From CALACW01 sp963627915 (GTDB taxonomy: Bacteria; Bacillota; Clostridia; Oscillospirales; Acutalibacteraceae), in assembly GCA_963627915.1 (NCBI GenBank), contig CAVGCY010000021.1, positions 1 to 47,787 on the forward strand: a stretch of DNA of 47,787 bases. The letters are read 5' to 3'. Positions 22,662 to 32,116 of this stretch are shown here, one piece after another (within the stretch, counting starts at the first letter, position 1; every line of letters starts with the position of its first letter). Both the position numbers and the translations under genes were made by a program. The notes under the pieces were generated by a model. It was not told the origin of the DNA. It saw only the letters and a list, made by a program, of their open reading frames with translations, and did not search any database.

Positions 22662-24476
22662 ATGAAAGAAACGAAATCAAACATCAGAAATTTTTCCATA
22701 ATAGCGCATATCGACCACGGCAAATCAACGCTTGCGGACAGGCTCCTCGAACTTACCGACTCCGTAGCAAAACGCGATATGCAGCAGCAGCTTCTGGACG
22801 ATATGGAGCTTGAACGCGAAAGAGGCATTACGATAAAAGCCCATGCCGTTACGCTCAATTACAAGGCGAATGACGGTCTGACGTATGAGCTTAACTTAAT
22901 AGATACTCCGGGGCACGTTGATTTTAACTATGAAGTTTCGCGTTCTCTTGCCGCATGCGAGGGCGCGGTTCTGATAATCGACGCTACTCAGGGAATAGAG
23001 GCTCAGACGATTGCAAATACATATCTTGCTCTTGATCATAATCTTGAGCTTGTTCCCGTTATAAATAAAATAGATTTGCCTGCCGCATCCCCGGACAGGG
23101 TTGCCGAGGAGGTTGAGGACGTTATCGGTCTTGACTGTTCGTCTGCTCCGAGAGTTTCCGCAAAAACGGGTGAAAACGTTTCCGAGGTTTTAGAGCATAT
23201 AGTTTCCGATATACCCGCTCCCGAGGGCGATGATTCCGCGCCGCTGCGCGCGCTGATATTCGACTCCGTGTACGATAATTACAAGGGCGTTATAGTTTAT
23301 GTGCGCGTTATGGACGGCATGATAAAGCCCGGCGATACTATGCGTATGATGGCAACGGGCGCTGAGTTTACGGTAGTGGAAACGGGCAGAATGAGGGCGA
23401 CTTCACTGGAAAGCGCAAAGAGCCTGAAATCCGGCGAGGTCGGATATATAACGGCTTCGATAAAGACGGTAAGCGAGGCGAGAGTCGGCGATACCGTTAC
23501 TACTGCGGATAATCCTGCGGACGAGCCGCTTGAGGGATACAGAAAAGTAAATCCCATGGTTTTCTGCGGAATATATCCGGCAGACGGTGCGGATTACGAG
23601 GCTTTGAAGGACGCGCTTGAAAAATTACAGTTAAACGACGCGGCATTGTCGTTTGAACCCGAAACGTCGGGCGCGCTGGGCTTTGGCTTCAGATGCGGAT
23701 TTTTGGGACTTCTTCATCTTGAAATTATACAGGAGAGGCTCGAGAGAGAGTATGATTTGGATCTCGTTTCGACCGTTCCGAGCGTTATATATAAAATTCA
23801 CATGACGGACGGGCAGGTTATCGAAATTGACAACCCGACGAAGTACCCCGATCCCGCGTTGATAGATTTTTCCGAAGAACCGATGACGAACGCGCACATC
23901 TTTTCTCCGCCCGATTACGTCGGAGCGATAATGGATTTGTGTCAGGAGCGCAGGGGAGTGTTTAAGAATATGGACTATATTACGCCCGACAGAGTCGATA
24001 TTCACTATGAACTGCCCTTAAACGAAATAATATACGACTTTTTCGATTCGTTGAAATCGAGGACGAAGGGCTACGCTTCTTTTGATTATGAGCTTATGGG
24101 CTATGCCAAGTCAAATCTTGTCAAACTCGACGTTTTGCTGAACGGCGATATGATAGACGCTCTTTCATTTATAATTCACGCGGACAAGGCATACGTCAGA
24201 GCGCGTAAAATTGCCGAGAAATTAAAGGATAATATTCCGAGACAGATGTTTGAAATTCCCGTGCAGATTGCGATAGGCGGAAAGGTCATAGCCCGCGAGA
24301 CGATAAAGGCAATGCGCAAGGACGTTCTTGCGAAATGCTACGGCGGAGATATCACGAGAAAGAAAAAGCTTCTCGAAAAACAGAAAGAGGGCAAAAAGCG
24401 TATGCGTTCGTTCGGTACCGTTGAGGTTCCGCAGGAGGCGTTTATGGCTATCCTCAAGCTTGACGACCGGAACTGA
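22662..24476 (+). CDS. lepA: elongation factor 4 (LepA)
   Basis: LepA is a ribosome-dependent GTPase that affects initiation and back-translocation. The 604-residue product has G motifs AHIDHGKST, DTPGHVDF and NKIDLP, domains II and III as in EF-G, and the LepA-specific C-terminal domain with GDITRKKKLLEKQKEGKKRM (split here at 20 residues). ATG 22662 follows AAAAGGG. Its stop overlaps the hemW start by one base. Confidence 0.98.
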   Translation: MKETKSNIRNFSIIAHIDHGKSTLADRLLELTDSVAKRDMQQQLLDDMELERERGITIKAHAVTLNYKANDGLTYELNLIDTPGHVDFNYEVSRSLAACEGAVLIIDATQGIEAQTIANTYLALDHNLELVPVINKIDLPAASPDRVAEEVEDVIGLDCSSAPRVSAKTGENVSEVLEHIVSDIPAPEGDDSAPLRALIFDSVYDNYKGVIVYVRVMDGMIKPGDTMRMMATGAEFTVVETGRMRATSLESAKSLKSGEVGYITASIKTVSEARVGDTVTTADNPADEPLEGYRKVNPMVFCGIYPADGADYEALKDALEKLQLNDAALSFEPETSGALGFGFRCGFLGLLHLEIIQERLEREYDLDLVSTVPSVIYKIHMTDGQVIEIDNPTKYPDPALIDFSEEPMTNAHIFSPPDYVGAIMDLCQERRGVFKNMDYITPDRVDIHYELPLNEIIYDFFDSLKSRTKGYASFDYELMGYAKSNLVKLDVLLNGDMIDALSFIIHADKAYVRARKIAEKLKDNIPRQMFEIPVQIAIGGKVIARETIKAMRKDVLAKCYGGDITRKKKLLEKQKEGKKRMRSFGTVEVPQEAFMAILKLDDRN

Positions 24477-25597
24477 TGAGCGCGGGATTATACATTCACG
24501 TTCCGTTCTGTATCTCGAAATGTCCCTACTGCGATTTTTATTCGTTAAAATATAATGAGGATTCGGCTGAAGAATATGCCTTATCGGTTATCGATGAGAT
24601 TGAAACGGGCAGGAGAAGCGGAGAATTTACAAGGGATTTTGATTTTAAATTCGATACCGTTTACTTCGGCGGAGGAACTCCGTCCGTTCTCGGTGCTCGG
24701 ACGCTCGGAAAAATCCTCGATTCCGCTCGAAAAAATTATAGGATAGACGAAAACAGCGAAATTACGGTTGAGTGCAATCCGTCGGCGGTTGATTATGAGT
24801 TTTTCAGGAAACTGGATTTTTACGGAGTTAACCGTATTTCACTCGGAATGCAGTCTGTTGCCGATGTTGAGCGCAGGGGGCTCGGCAGACTTGCGGATTC
24901 AAAAACGGTAAAAAAAGCCGTAAATGACGCGCAGGCGGCGGGAATTGACAATATATCGCTTGATATAATGATAGGTATTCCGTTTCAAAGCGAAAAAACG
25001 CTTCTTGAAAGTGCGGACTTCTGTCTTGACTCGGGCGTTAAGCACGTCAGCGCGTATATGCTCAAAATAGAACCGGGAACGCATTTTGCGAAAATGGGCG
25101 GTAAGCTTATTCTCCCGGACGAGGACGAAACATGCGATATGTATCTGTCGCTGTGCGAATATCTTGAAGAAAACGGGATGATACAGTATGAAATTTCAAA
25201 CTTTTCCCGTGAATCGTATGAGAGCCGTCATAATCTGAAATATTGGCTTGATTGTGAATACCTCGGAATAGGTCCCGCGGCGCACTCGTTTACATCCGGC
25301 AAGCGTTTTTATTTTGAACGCGATATCGATTCTTTCATAACGGGCGGCATGGCAAAATTTGAATCGTACGGCGGGGATTTTAACGAATTTACAATGCTGA
25401 GATTAAGGCTTGCCGACGGATTAAACGATTCCGACGTTAAGAGCAGATTCGGGTTTTCCATTCCCGACGAAATGAGAAAAAAATGCGCGGAATTTGAAAA
25501 TGCGGGGCTTCTTGTTTCCGATGAGAAAGGAATAAGGCTTACGAAAAGCGGATTTTTGCTTTCAAATTATATAATAGCTTCGCTGACGGATACTTGA
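24476..25597 (+). CDS. hemW: radical SAM protein HemW
   Basis: HemW resembles coproporphyrinogen dehydrogenase HemN but acts as a heme chaperone. The 373-residue product has YIHVPFCISKCPYCDF with the CxxxCxYC iron-sulfur motif near the N-terminus, FGGGTPS, VECNP and the C-terminal HemW domain with NFSRESYESRHNLKYW and GIGPAAHSF. The N-terminus starts directly at the radical SAM domain, without the HemN extension. The operon position after lepA is common in Firmicutes. Confidence 0.94.
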   Translation: MSAGLYIHVPFCISKCPYCDFYSLKYNEDSAEEYALSVIDEIETGRRSGEFTRDFDFKFDTVYFGGGTPSVLGARTLGKILDSARKNYRIDENSEITVECNPSAVDYEFFRKLDFYGVNRISLGMQSVADVERRGLGRLADSKTVKKAVNDAQAAGIDNISLDIMIGIPFQSEKTLLESADFCLDSGVKHVSAYMLKIEPGTHFAKMGGKLILPDEDETCDMYLSLCEYLEENGMIQYEISNFSRESYESRHNLKYWLDCEYLGIGPAAHSFTSGKRFYFERDIDSFITGGMAKFESYGGDFNEFTMLRLRLADGLNDSDVKSRFGFSIPDEMRKKCAEFENAGLLVSDEKGIRLTKSGFLLSNYIIASLTDT

Positions 25598-25622
25598 CAA
25601 ATTTAAAAAGGTATAATAATAT
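25594..25622 (+). promoter_or_regulatory. glyS promoter
   Basis: TTGACA (25594-25599, overlapping the hemW stop codon), 17 bases and TAATAT (25617-25622). A small hairpin, CGCAGA/TCTGCG (25643-25659), followed by TTTT lies in the leader. Confidence 0.75.
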
Positions 25623-25677
25623 TATCATAATATAAGAGAAGGCGCAGAAGCCGTCTGCGTTTTCGGGAGGTTTAACA

Positions 25678-27057
25678 ATGAACAATCAAGATAAGACAAT
25701 GGAAAAAATCGTCGCACTCTGCAAGGGCAGGGGCTTTATATTCCCCGGCAGCGATATTTACGGAGGTCTTGCGAATACATGGGACTACGGTCCTCTCGGA
25801 GCAAGACTTAAAAATAACGTAAAGGATACGTGGAGAAAGAGATTTATTCAGGAACGCAGAAACAGCTACGAGGTTGACGCGGATATTCTCATGCATCCCC
25901 GCGTTTGGGAGGCAAGCGGTCACGTAGCGAGCTTTTCAGACCCTCTTCTTGACTGTAAGGAGTGTAAAATGCGTCACAGAGCCGATAATCTTATCGACGA
26001 TTTCGACCCGGACGCGCACGCCGACGGCATGACGAAGGAGGAAATGTTCCAATATATAAAGGATCATCACATTCCCTGCCCCAACTGCGGTAAGCACAAT
26101 TTTACGGATATACGCGAATTTAATCTTATGTTTCAGACGTACAGAGGAGTTACGAACGATTCAAAGAGTATTATTTATCTTCGTCCGGAGAATGCGCAGG
26201 GCGAGTATGTTAATTATCAGAACGTTCAGCGCAGCATGAGAGCAAAGCTCCCGTTCAGTATCGGTCAGATAGGCAAGGCGTTCAGAAACGAGATTACACC
26301 CGGTAATTTTACGTTCAGAACGATTGAGTTTGAACAGATGGAGTTCCAGACCTTTTGCAAGGAGGGTACGGACGGCGAATTGTACGATTATTTTAAAGAA
26401 TACGGATTCAAATATTATACCGACCTCGGAATCCCTGCGGAGTTTCTGAGATATCACGACCACGAAAAGCTTGCGCATTATGCTAAGGCGGCATGTGACA
26501 TCGAGTTTCTTTTCCCGTTCGGATGGGGCGAGATTAACGGCACGCATAACAGAACGAATTTTGACCTTACAAGACATCAGGAGTATTCGGGGCAAAAGCT
26601 TGAATATCTTGACCCGGAGACGAACGAGAGGTATATTCCGTATATAGTCGAGTCGACATACGGTCTTGACAGGACGGTTCTTGCGCTTTTGTGCGCGGCG
26701 TACGACGAGGAGGTTCTCGACGCGGAGAAAAACGATGTTCGTACCGTTCTTCATCTTTCGCCCGCAGTCGCTCCGTACAAAGCCGCCGTTCTTCCGCTTT
26801 CAAAGAAGCTTTCTCCCAAGGCTTTGGAGGTTTACGATATGTTAAGCAAGAGCTTCATGACGGATTTTGACGAAACCGGTTCCATCGGCAAAAGATACCG
26901 CCGTGAGGACGAGATAGGCACGCCCTTCTGCATTACGTACGATTTTGATTCCGAAACTGACGGATGCGTTACCGTGCGCGACCGTGATTCCATGGAGCAG
27001 ATACGTCTTCCTATCGAAGAGCTTTCCGCTTATATTGAGGATAAAATTAAATTTTAA
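25678..27057 (+). CDS. glyS: glycyl-tRNA synthetase, single-chain type
   Basis: It charges tRNA-Gly with glycine. The 459-residue product is the class II alpha2 type found in Clostridia and eukaryotes, not the alpha2beta2 GlyQS form. It shows GRGFIFPGSDIYGG at the N-terminus, a cysteine insertion (CKECKMRH ... CPNCGKH), motif 2 FRNEITPGNFTFRTIEFEQ, motif 3 STYGLDRTVLALL and the anticodon-binding domain (about 355-459). ATG 25678 follows GGGAGG. It has its own promoter at the hemW stop. Confidence 0.97.
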   Translation: MNNQDKTMEKIVALCKGRGFIFPGSDIYGGLANTWDYGPLGARLKNNVKDTWRKRFIQERRNSYEVDADILMHPRVWEASGHVASFSDPLLDCKECKMRHRADNLIDDFDPDAHADGMTKEEMFQYIKDHHIPCPNCGKHNFTDIREFNLMFQTYRGVTNDSKSIIYLRPENAQGEYVNYQNVQRSMRAKLPFSIGQIGKAFRNEITPGNFTFRTIEFEQMEFQTFCKEGTDGELYDYFKEYGFKYYTDLGIPAEFLRYHDHEKLAHYAKAACDIEFLFPFGWGEINGTHNRTNFDLTRHQEYSGQKLEYLDPETNERYIPYIVESTYGLDRTVLALLCAAYDEEVLDAEKNDVRTVLHLSPAVAPYKAAVLPLSKKLSPKALEVYDMLSKSFMTDFDETGSIGKRYRREDEIGTPFCITYDFDSETDGCVTVRDRDSMEQIRLPIEELSAYIEDKIKF

Positions 27058-27064
27058 AGAAAAA

Positions 27065-27100
27065 AAGCCCTTGACTTGCCTGTTCGGCGGCCGAGGGCTT
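27065..27100. terminator. hairpin after glyS
   Basis: AAGCCCT pairs with AGGGCTT around a 22-base GC-rich loop. On the plus strand the following bases (CAATAATG) are not a U tract, while the preceding A run would be a U tract on the other strand; its efficiency for glyS is uncertain. Confidence 0.5.
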
Positions 27101-27249
27101 CAATAATGCACAAATGTCAATTAAATATCACTTGTAAATTTAATAAACAGTAGAATTATATTTAACATTTAGTTTAAAAAACGGGTTTATTATATCTGCG
27201 TTAATGGGATAAATATTTAAAGATTTTACGTTTAAGGAGTTGATTGACA

Positions 27250-29568
27250 GTGATAAATAAACTTGCCCAATGGATCGCGGGACACCCCAAGCTGATAATG
27301 ATTATCGCGTTTATACTTGTTATCCCGTCCGCCATAGGTTATTTTTCTACGTATGTTAATTATGATATCCTGTCGTATCTGCCGGACGATCTCGAATCCG
27401 TACAGGGCGAAACTGTACTTGACGAGACGTTCCACAGCGCGTCCATGTCGATAGTCGTCATGAAAAATATGGCGTGGGACGACATGAAGGAAACGGAGAA
27501 CAAGATTTCGCAGATAGACGGAGTTTCCGACGTAATGTGGCTGGGAAGCGTTCTTGACGCGCCTGTGCCGGAGGAGATAATGCCCGATATTCTTTCAAGC
27601 ATGCTTTACTCAAAGGACGGAGAAAGCACGCTGATGATAATAAGATATTCGGGTTCGAGCGCGTCGAAGGAAACCCTGAATACGGTAAAACAGATTAAGT
27701 CTGTCATTTCAAAACAGTGCATGATGAGCGGTATGTCCGCAATATTTGAGGAGTCCGGCGAGCTTGCGGATAAGCAGGCTCCCGTATATGTTGCCGTTGC
27801 GGTTGTTTTGTCGCTGTGTGCGCTGATGTTTACAATGGAGAGTTTCGCGCTGCCGTTCGTACTGCTTACGGCTCTCGGTCTTGCGGTTATATATAACATG
27901 GGTTCAAATATTATGTTCGGTCAGATATCGTATATAACGCAGTGTATCGCGGCTATTCTTCAGCTGGGCGTTACGATGGACTATTCCGTATTCTTGATGG
28001 ACAGATATACAGAGGAGCGCATGAAAACCCCGAGGGATCATAAAAACGCCATGGCGCACGCAATTTCAAGTACGTTCGTATCTCTTGCGGGCAGTTCGCT
28101 TACAACGGTTTTCGGATTTGTCGCACTGTGCTTCATGCAGCTGACTCTCGGTCTTGATATCGGTCTTGTTATGGCTAAGGGCGTTATTTTGGGAATCGTA
28201 ACGGTTGTCGTTGTTCTTCCCGCATTGCTTCTCACGTTTGAAAAGCAGATATATTCCTCGACGCATAAGAGCCTTGTTCCGAGTATGGCGGGACTTAATA
28301 AATTTACGACCAGGCATAATAAGATTTTCGCAATCGTATTTCTTATATTGATAATTCCCGCTTATATAGGCAACAATAACGTTCCCGAGTATTACAATGT
28401 TATGAAATCCATGCCGGACGATATGGATTCTATTGTCGCGCTGAATACTCTTAAAGAGGAGTTCGGCATGACGACGACGCATTTCCTTATAATCGACGAT
28501 TCCGTAGCGGGCGACAATGTCAGTCAGATGCTTAAGGAGATTGAGGACGTGGACGGCGTAACGAGCGTACTCGGACTTAATTCCATAGTCGGTTCGGGTA
28601 TCCCGTCGAGCATAATTCCCGATTCCGTAAAGTCGATTTTGGCAACGGACGGCAAGCAGATGATAATGATTAATACAAGCTATGAATCCGCAACCGACCC
28701 GATAAACGCGCAGATTGATGAGATTACAAAGATAGCAAAAAGCTATGACAGCAGTTCTCTTCTGACAGGCGAGGGCGTTATGACGAAGGATTTGATAGAC
28801 GTTACGAATGTTGACTTCGTTGTAACGAATATTATTTCAATGGCGGCTATATTCGCCGTTATTGCCGTTTGTCTGAAATCCGCTGCTCTGCCCGTTATTC
28901 TTGTCGCTTCGATAGAGCTTGCAATTATGCTTAACATGTCGATATCGACTGTTATGAACTCGGAAATTCCGTTTATTGCTCCTACCGTCGTAAGCTGTGT
29001 TCAGCTCGGTGCAACCGTTGACTACGCTATTTTGATGACGACGAGATATAAAGAGGAATTAAGCCATACGCCCGACAGAATTACGGCGATGAGAAAAGCC
29101 GCCGATACTGCGGATAAATCGATCTTCCAAAGCGCGCTTGTATTTTTCTGCGCAACGTTCGGAGTTTATCTTCTGAGCGATATTGACATAGTAAAACAGA
29201 TATGCGCCCTTCTTGCAAGAGGTTCAATTGTCAGCGCGCTTATAATCGTAGTATTCCTGCCGTCGCTTCTTATCGTATCCGATAAGGTTATAGAGAAAAC
29301 GACTGCCGGATGGAAACGCAATAAGGGAAGCGTTCCGCTTGTAGTCGAGGGACCCGAGGGTGAGACGATAGACCTTGCGGCGGACGAAATAAGGGTTCTC
29401 AGAAATCCTTACGTTCAGAAGGAAAAACAGAAACAGTTAAGAGCCGAAAGAAAGGCGGAGCGCAAGGCGAAGCATCAGACTAAGGCTTTACAAAAACAGC
29501 ATAAGAAAGATGATAAAACAAAGAGCAAAAAGCAAACCGAAAAGGCGGAAAAGGAGAGAAAGAAATGA
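27250..29568 (+). CDS. MMPL/RND superfamily transporter
   Basis: MMPL-type RND proteins use the proton gradient to export lipids or drugs. The product (772 residues from GTG 27250) has two halves, each with one membrane span, a large external loop (about 35-175 and 375-515) and five more spans. The paired motifs QLGVTMDYSVFLMDRY and QLGATVDYAILMTTRY carry the Asp residues used for proton relay. The C-terminal 60 residues are Lys/Arg-rich and probably cytosolic. AGGAG lies 10 bases before GTG 27250 and 4 before TTG 27244; the start is not certain. It overlaps the lipoprotein gene by four bases. Confidence 0.92.
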   Translation: MINKLAQWIAGHPKLIMIIAFILVIPSAIGYFSTYVNYDILSYLPDDLESVQGETVLDETFHSASMSIVVMKNMAWDDMKETENKISQIDGVSDVMWLGSVLDAPVPEEIMPDILSSMLYSKDGESTLMIIRYSGSSASKETLNTVKQIKSVISKQCMMSGMSAIFEESGELADKQAPVYVAVAVVLSLCALMFTMESFALPFVLLTALGLAVIYNMGSNIMFGQISYITQCIAAILQLGVTMDYSVFLMDRYTEERMKTPRDHKNAMAHAISSTFVSLAGSSLTTVFGFVALCFMQLTLGLDIGLVMAKGVILGIVTVVVVLPALLLTFEKQIYSSTHKSLVPSMAGLNKFTTRHNKIFAIVFLILIIPAYIGNNNVPEYYNVMKSMPDDMDSIVALNTLKEEFGMTTTHFLIIDDSVAGDNVSQMLKEIEDVDGVTSVLGLNSIVGSGIPSSIIPDSVKSILATDGKQMIMINTSYESATDPINAQIDEITKIAKSYDSSSLLTGEGVMTKDLIDVTNVDFVVTNIISMAAIFAVIAVCLKSAALPVILVASIELAIMLNMSISTVMNSEIPFIAPTVVSCVQLGATVDYAILMTTRYKEELSHTPDRITAMRKAADTADKSIFQSALVFFCATFGVYLLSDIDIVKQICALLARGSIVSALIIVVFLPSLLIVSDKVIEKTTAGWKRNKGSVPLVVEGPEGETIDLAADEIRVLRNPYVQKEKQKQLRAERKAERKAKHQTKALQKQHKKDDKTKSKKQTEKAEKERKK

Positions 29569-31148
29569 TTAATAAAAAACTTGCTTCAATAGTTTCCGTA
29601 TTTACGACAGCCGCGATAGTGATGGCGGGATTTACCTCCTGTTCGTCCTCAACAACAGACGACGAGACTACTACGGAATACAAAAACCCGACATATACGC
29701 AAACGACGGATAAGGTTAAAAAATCGGAAACTGTCTATGCAAACTTAAATCCCGACGGTTCTCCGAGATACATTACGGTAACGGATCATCTTCATACCGA
29801 GCTTTCCGGCGTTAAGGTTCTTGATTCGACCGACCTTAAGGATGTCAAGGACGCAAAGGGACACAACACGCCCGTTTCCGAGAACGGTGAAATGTACTGG
29901 AATATTTCTTCGACGGATCTTTACTATAGCGGCACGTCGGATAAACAGATGCCCGTAAGCGCTCAAATCAAATATTATCTCAACGAGACTGAAGTTTCTC
30001 CGAATGAGCTTGCCGGAAAATCCGGTAAATTGAAAATGGTAATAAAGCTTATCAACAATATAAGCGAGGAAGTCGAAATTAACGGTAAAAAAATAACGAT
30101 TTATAACCCTGTTGTCGTTGCCGGCGGAATGATTCTCGATTATACCGTATATTCGGGAATCGAAGTTTCAACGGGAATGTCACTGGGTACGGGCAGTAAT
30201 GAAATTGTCGGATTTGTAGGTGCGCCCGGACTTAACGAGAGCCTTGGCATAGATACCGACAACGAGCAGTTTAAGGATCTTGTATTCCCCGATACATTTA
30301 CGCTTACGGCTGACGTTACGAATTTCGAGAGCGGAGATATGTATCTTGTTACGCTTCCCGTATGCGCTATGGATCTCGATGTAAATCTTCCGGAATCGCT
30401 TGACGATGTGGAGGATATTCTGAATAAGATAAACGCTCTTAAAACCACTGTTGCGCAGGTTGATCCCAATAATGTTATTCAGAAGTTCCTTGAAAACGAA
30501 AACGCGTTTACGAATCTTACGGATACGCTTAAGAGCGCGGCTCAGCTTTACAATGACAACAAGGCGTTATTTGACGTAATGAGCGATACTCTGAGCGCGG
30601 AGGATATTGAAACGCTTAAAAAGTTTATGGAAACCGTCAATTCAAGCGATTTGCAGAATGTTATTTCGACTGTTTCAAACGTACCTCTTTTGAAGAATCT
30701 GCTTTCATCTCTTTCAAGCATTTCCGAGGGTATGGAGGAGGTTTCTCCGATACTTGAAAAGCTTCAAAAGGCTCTCGACGATCCGGACGTGGCAAAGGCT
30801 CTTGAGAATCTGCCCGAGACAATGAAGGAGCTTGAAGAGCTTTCGTCGTTCATTGACGATAATCAGGAGCTTATAGACGTTGTTACAAAGCTTATGTCGA
30901 CGTCTACAATGAGCGATCTCACGAACGCATTAAGCGCGCTTGCGCAGTCCGATTCGAGCGACAGCATAACGCTTGCTTCATCCGACGATGAGCTTATCGC
31001 CAGAGCGGCAAAGTGGGTTCAGCTCGGACAGAAGAACAGAATTTATACATCCGCGCCCGATTATATGGAAACGAGCCTCATGTTTATCTGCAAGGTCGAT
31101 CCGATAAGCCTTTCCGAGACGGAAACAACGTCGGAAAAGTCCGAGTAA
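29565..31148 (+). CDS. lipoprotein coupled to the MMPL transporter
   Basis: The 527-residue product has a lipoprotein signal: charged N-terminus, hydrophobic core and FTSC with Cys26 as the lipidated residue. A Ser/Thr/Asp-rich linker (to about 50) and a beta-rich region (about 55-260, with VTDHLHTELSGVKVL and KIKYYLNE-like strands) follow, then a long helical, probably coiled-coil part (about 275-460). I do not recognise a named domain; the layout recalls cell-surface partners of YhgE/MMPL exporters in Firmicutes. Its ATG overlaps the transporter stop (ATGA), so they are coupled and probably form one export complex. A strong terminator follows. Confidence 0.75.
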   Translation: MINKKLASIVSVFTTAAIVMAGFTSCSSSTTDDETTTEYKNPTYTQTTDKVKKSETVYANLNPDGSPRYITVTDHLHTELSGVKVLDSTDLKDVKDAKGHNTPVSENGEMYWNISSTDLYYSGTSDKQMPVSAQIKYYLNETEVSPNELAGKSGKLKMVIKLINNISEEVEINGKKITIYNPVVVAGGMILDYTVYSGIEVSTGMSLGTGSNEIVGFVGAPGLNESLGIDTDNEQFKDLVFPDTFTLTADVTNFESGDMYLVTLPVCAMDLDVNLPESLDDVEDILNKINALKTTVAQVDPNNVIQKFLENENAFTNLTDTLKSAAQLYNDNKALFDVMSDTLSAEDIETLKKFMETVNSSDLQNVISTVSNVPLLKNLLSSLSSISEGMEEVSPILEKLQKALDDPDVAKALENLPETMKELEELSSFIDDNQELIDVVTKLMSTSTMSDLTNALSALAQSDSSDSITLASSDDELIARAAKWVQLGQKNRIYTSAPDYMETSLMFICKVDPISLSETETTSEKSE

Positions 31149-31164
31149 TAAATAATAACAATAA

Positions 31165-31205
31165 AAAACGGCGTTCTCCCGAAATTCGGGCGGACGCCGT
31201 TTTTG
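31165..31205. terminator. bidirectional terminator between lipoprotein and ribokinase genes
   Basis: The stem AAAACGGCGT/ACGCCGTTTT (31165-31174 with 31194-31203) with an inner CCCGAAATTCGGG hairpin; A and T tracts on either side suit both convergent genes. Confidence 0.9.
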
Positions 31206-31227
31206 TGTCTGTAATATTGAATAATTC

Positions 31228-32115
31228 TTATTTGTTTTTCAGAAAATCTTCGGCTTCGCCGAGAGTCGGAATTGACGGGGAAGCTCCATTTTTAGACACG
31301 GCAATTGCCGCCGCCGCGGAGGCTGTTTTCAGCGAATTTAAAATGCCGAGAGAGTCGAGATTTGCAAAAAAGAATCCGAGAAACGTATCTCCCGCCGCCG
31401 TAGTATCGACAATATTTGTGTTGTAAATAGGATGAAAATATTTTTGACCTTTATAAAAGCAGTATGCGCCGTTTTCGCCGAGAGTCAGAAGAATATTTGA
31501 ATCGGGATAACGGTTTTTAAAATATTCGAATATTTTTTCAGTCTGAGTTTCACCCGTAAGACGGTACGCCTCGGTTTCATTCACGACGAACCACGAAATT
31601 TTTTCAAGCGGATAATCCATAATTTCATCCGTAAACGGACTCGGATTGAATATTATTTCCATATGTTTTTCATATGCTTTATCGATAATTTCGCCGACGG
31701 CGTTAATCTCGTTTTGAAGAAAAAGTCTGTCCGATTGAGAAAATCCGCTTAACGCGCAGTCAATCTGCGCGGATGTGATTTGATGATTCGCTCCGCCGTA
31801 AACGAGAATCGAATTTTGACCGTTTTTATCGACCTGTATAACCGCGTGTCCGTTCGGACAGTCGGACGTGTTTATAAACGAAGTATTTACGCCGTTGTTA
31901 TTAAGCTCGTTTATCAGAATACTGCCGTTATTTCCGACAGAACCGGCGTGATAAACGTTTGCGCCCGCTTTTGAGAGAGCTATCGATTGATTGAGCCCTT
32001 TTCCGCCGGGAAAATATTCGAGCCTGTCCGCCGATTCCGTTTCTCCGCCGTTTACACTGTGGTCAACGGAGTATACCATATCAATGTTAAGAGAACCGAA
32101 GTTTAAATATTTCAT
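31228..32115 (-). CDS. PfkB-family kinase, ribokinase-like
   Basis: Ribokinases phosphorylate D-ribose with ATP. The 295-residue product has the N-terminal signature FGSLNIDMVY, the substrate motif YFPGGKGLNQSIALSKAGA, and the C-terminal PfkB signature DTTAAGDTFLGFFFA with the catalytic Asp and anion hole. It starts two bases after the stop of the HTH-ADP-ribosylglycohydrolase gene, so they form one operon. In that context ribose or ADP-ribose-derived sugar is a plausible substrate; related sugar or nucleoside kinases cannot be excluded. Confidence 0.88.
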   Translation of the reverse strand: MKYLNFGSLNIDMVYSVDHSVNGGETESADRLEYFPGGKGLNQSIALSKAGANVYHAGSVGNNGSILINELNNNGVNTSFINTSDCPNGHAVIQVDKNGQNSILVYGGANHQITSAQIDCALSGFSQSDRLFLQNEINAVGEIIDKAYEKHMEIIFNPSPFTDEIMDYPLEKISWFVVNETEAYRLTGETQTEKIFEYFKNRYPDSNILLTLGENGAYCFYKGQKYFHPIYNTNIVDTTAAGDTFLGFFFANLDSLGILNSLKTASAAAAIAVSKNGASPSIPTLGEAEDFLKNK

Positions 32116-32116
32116 A

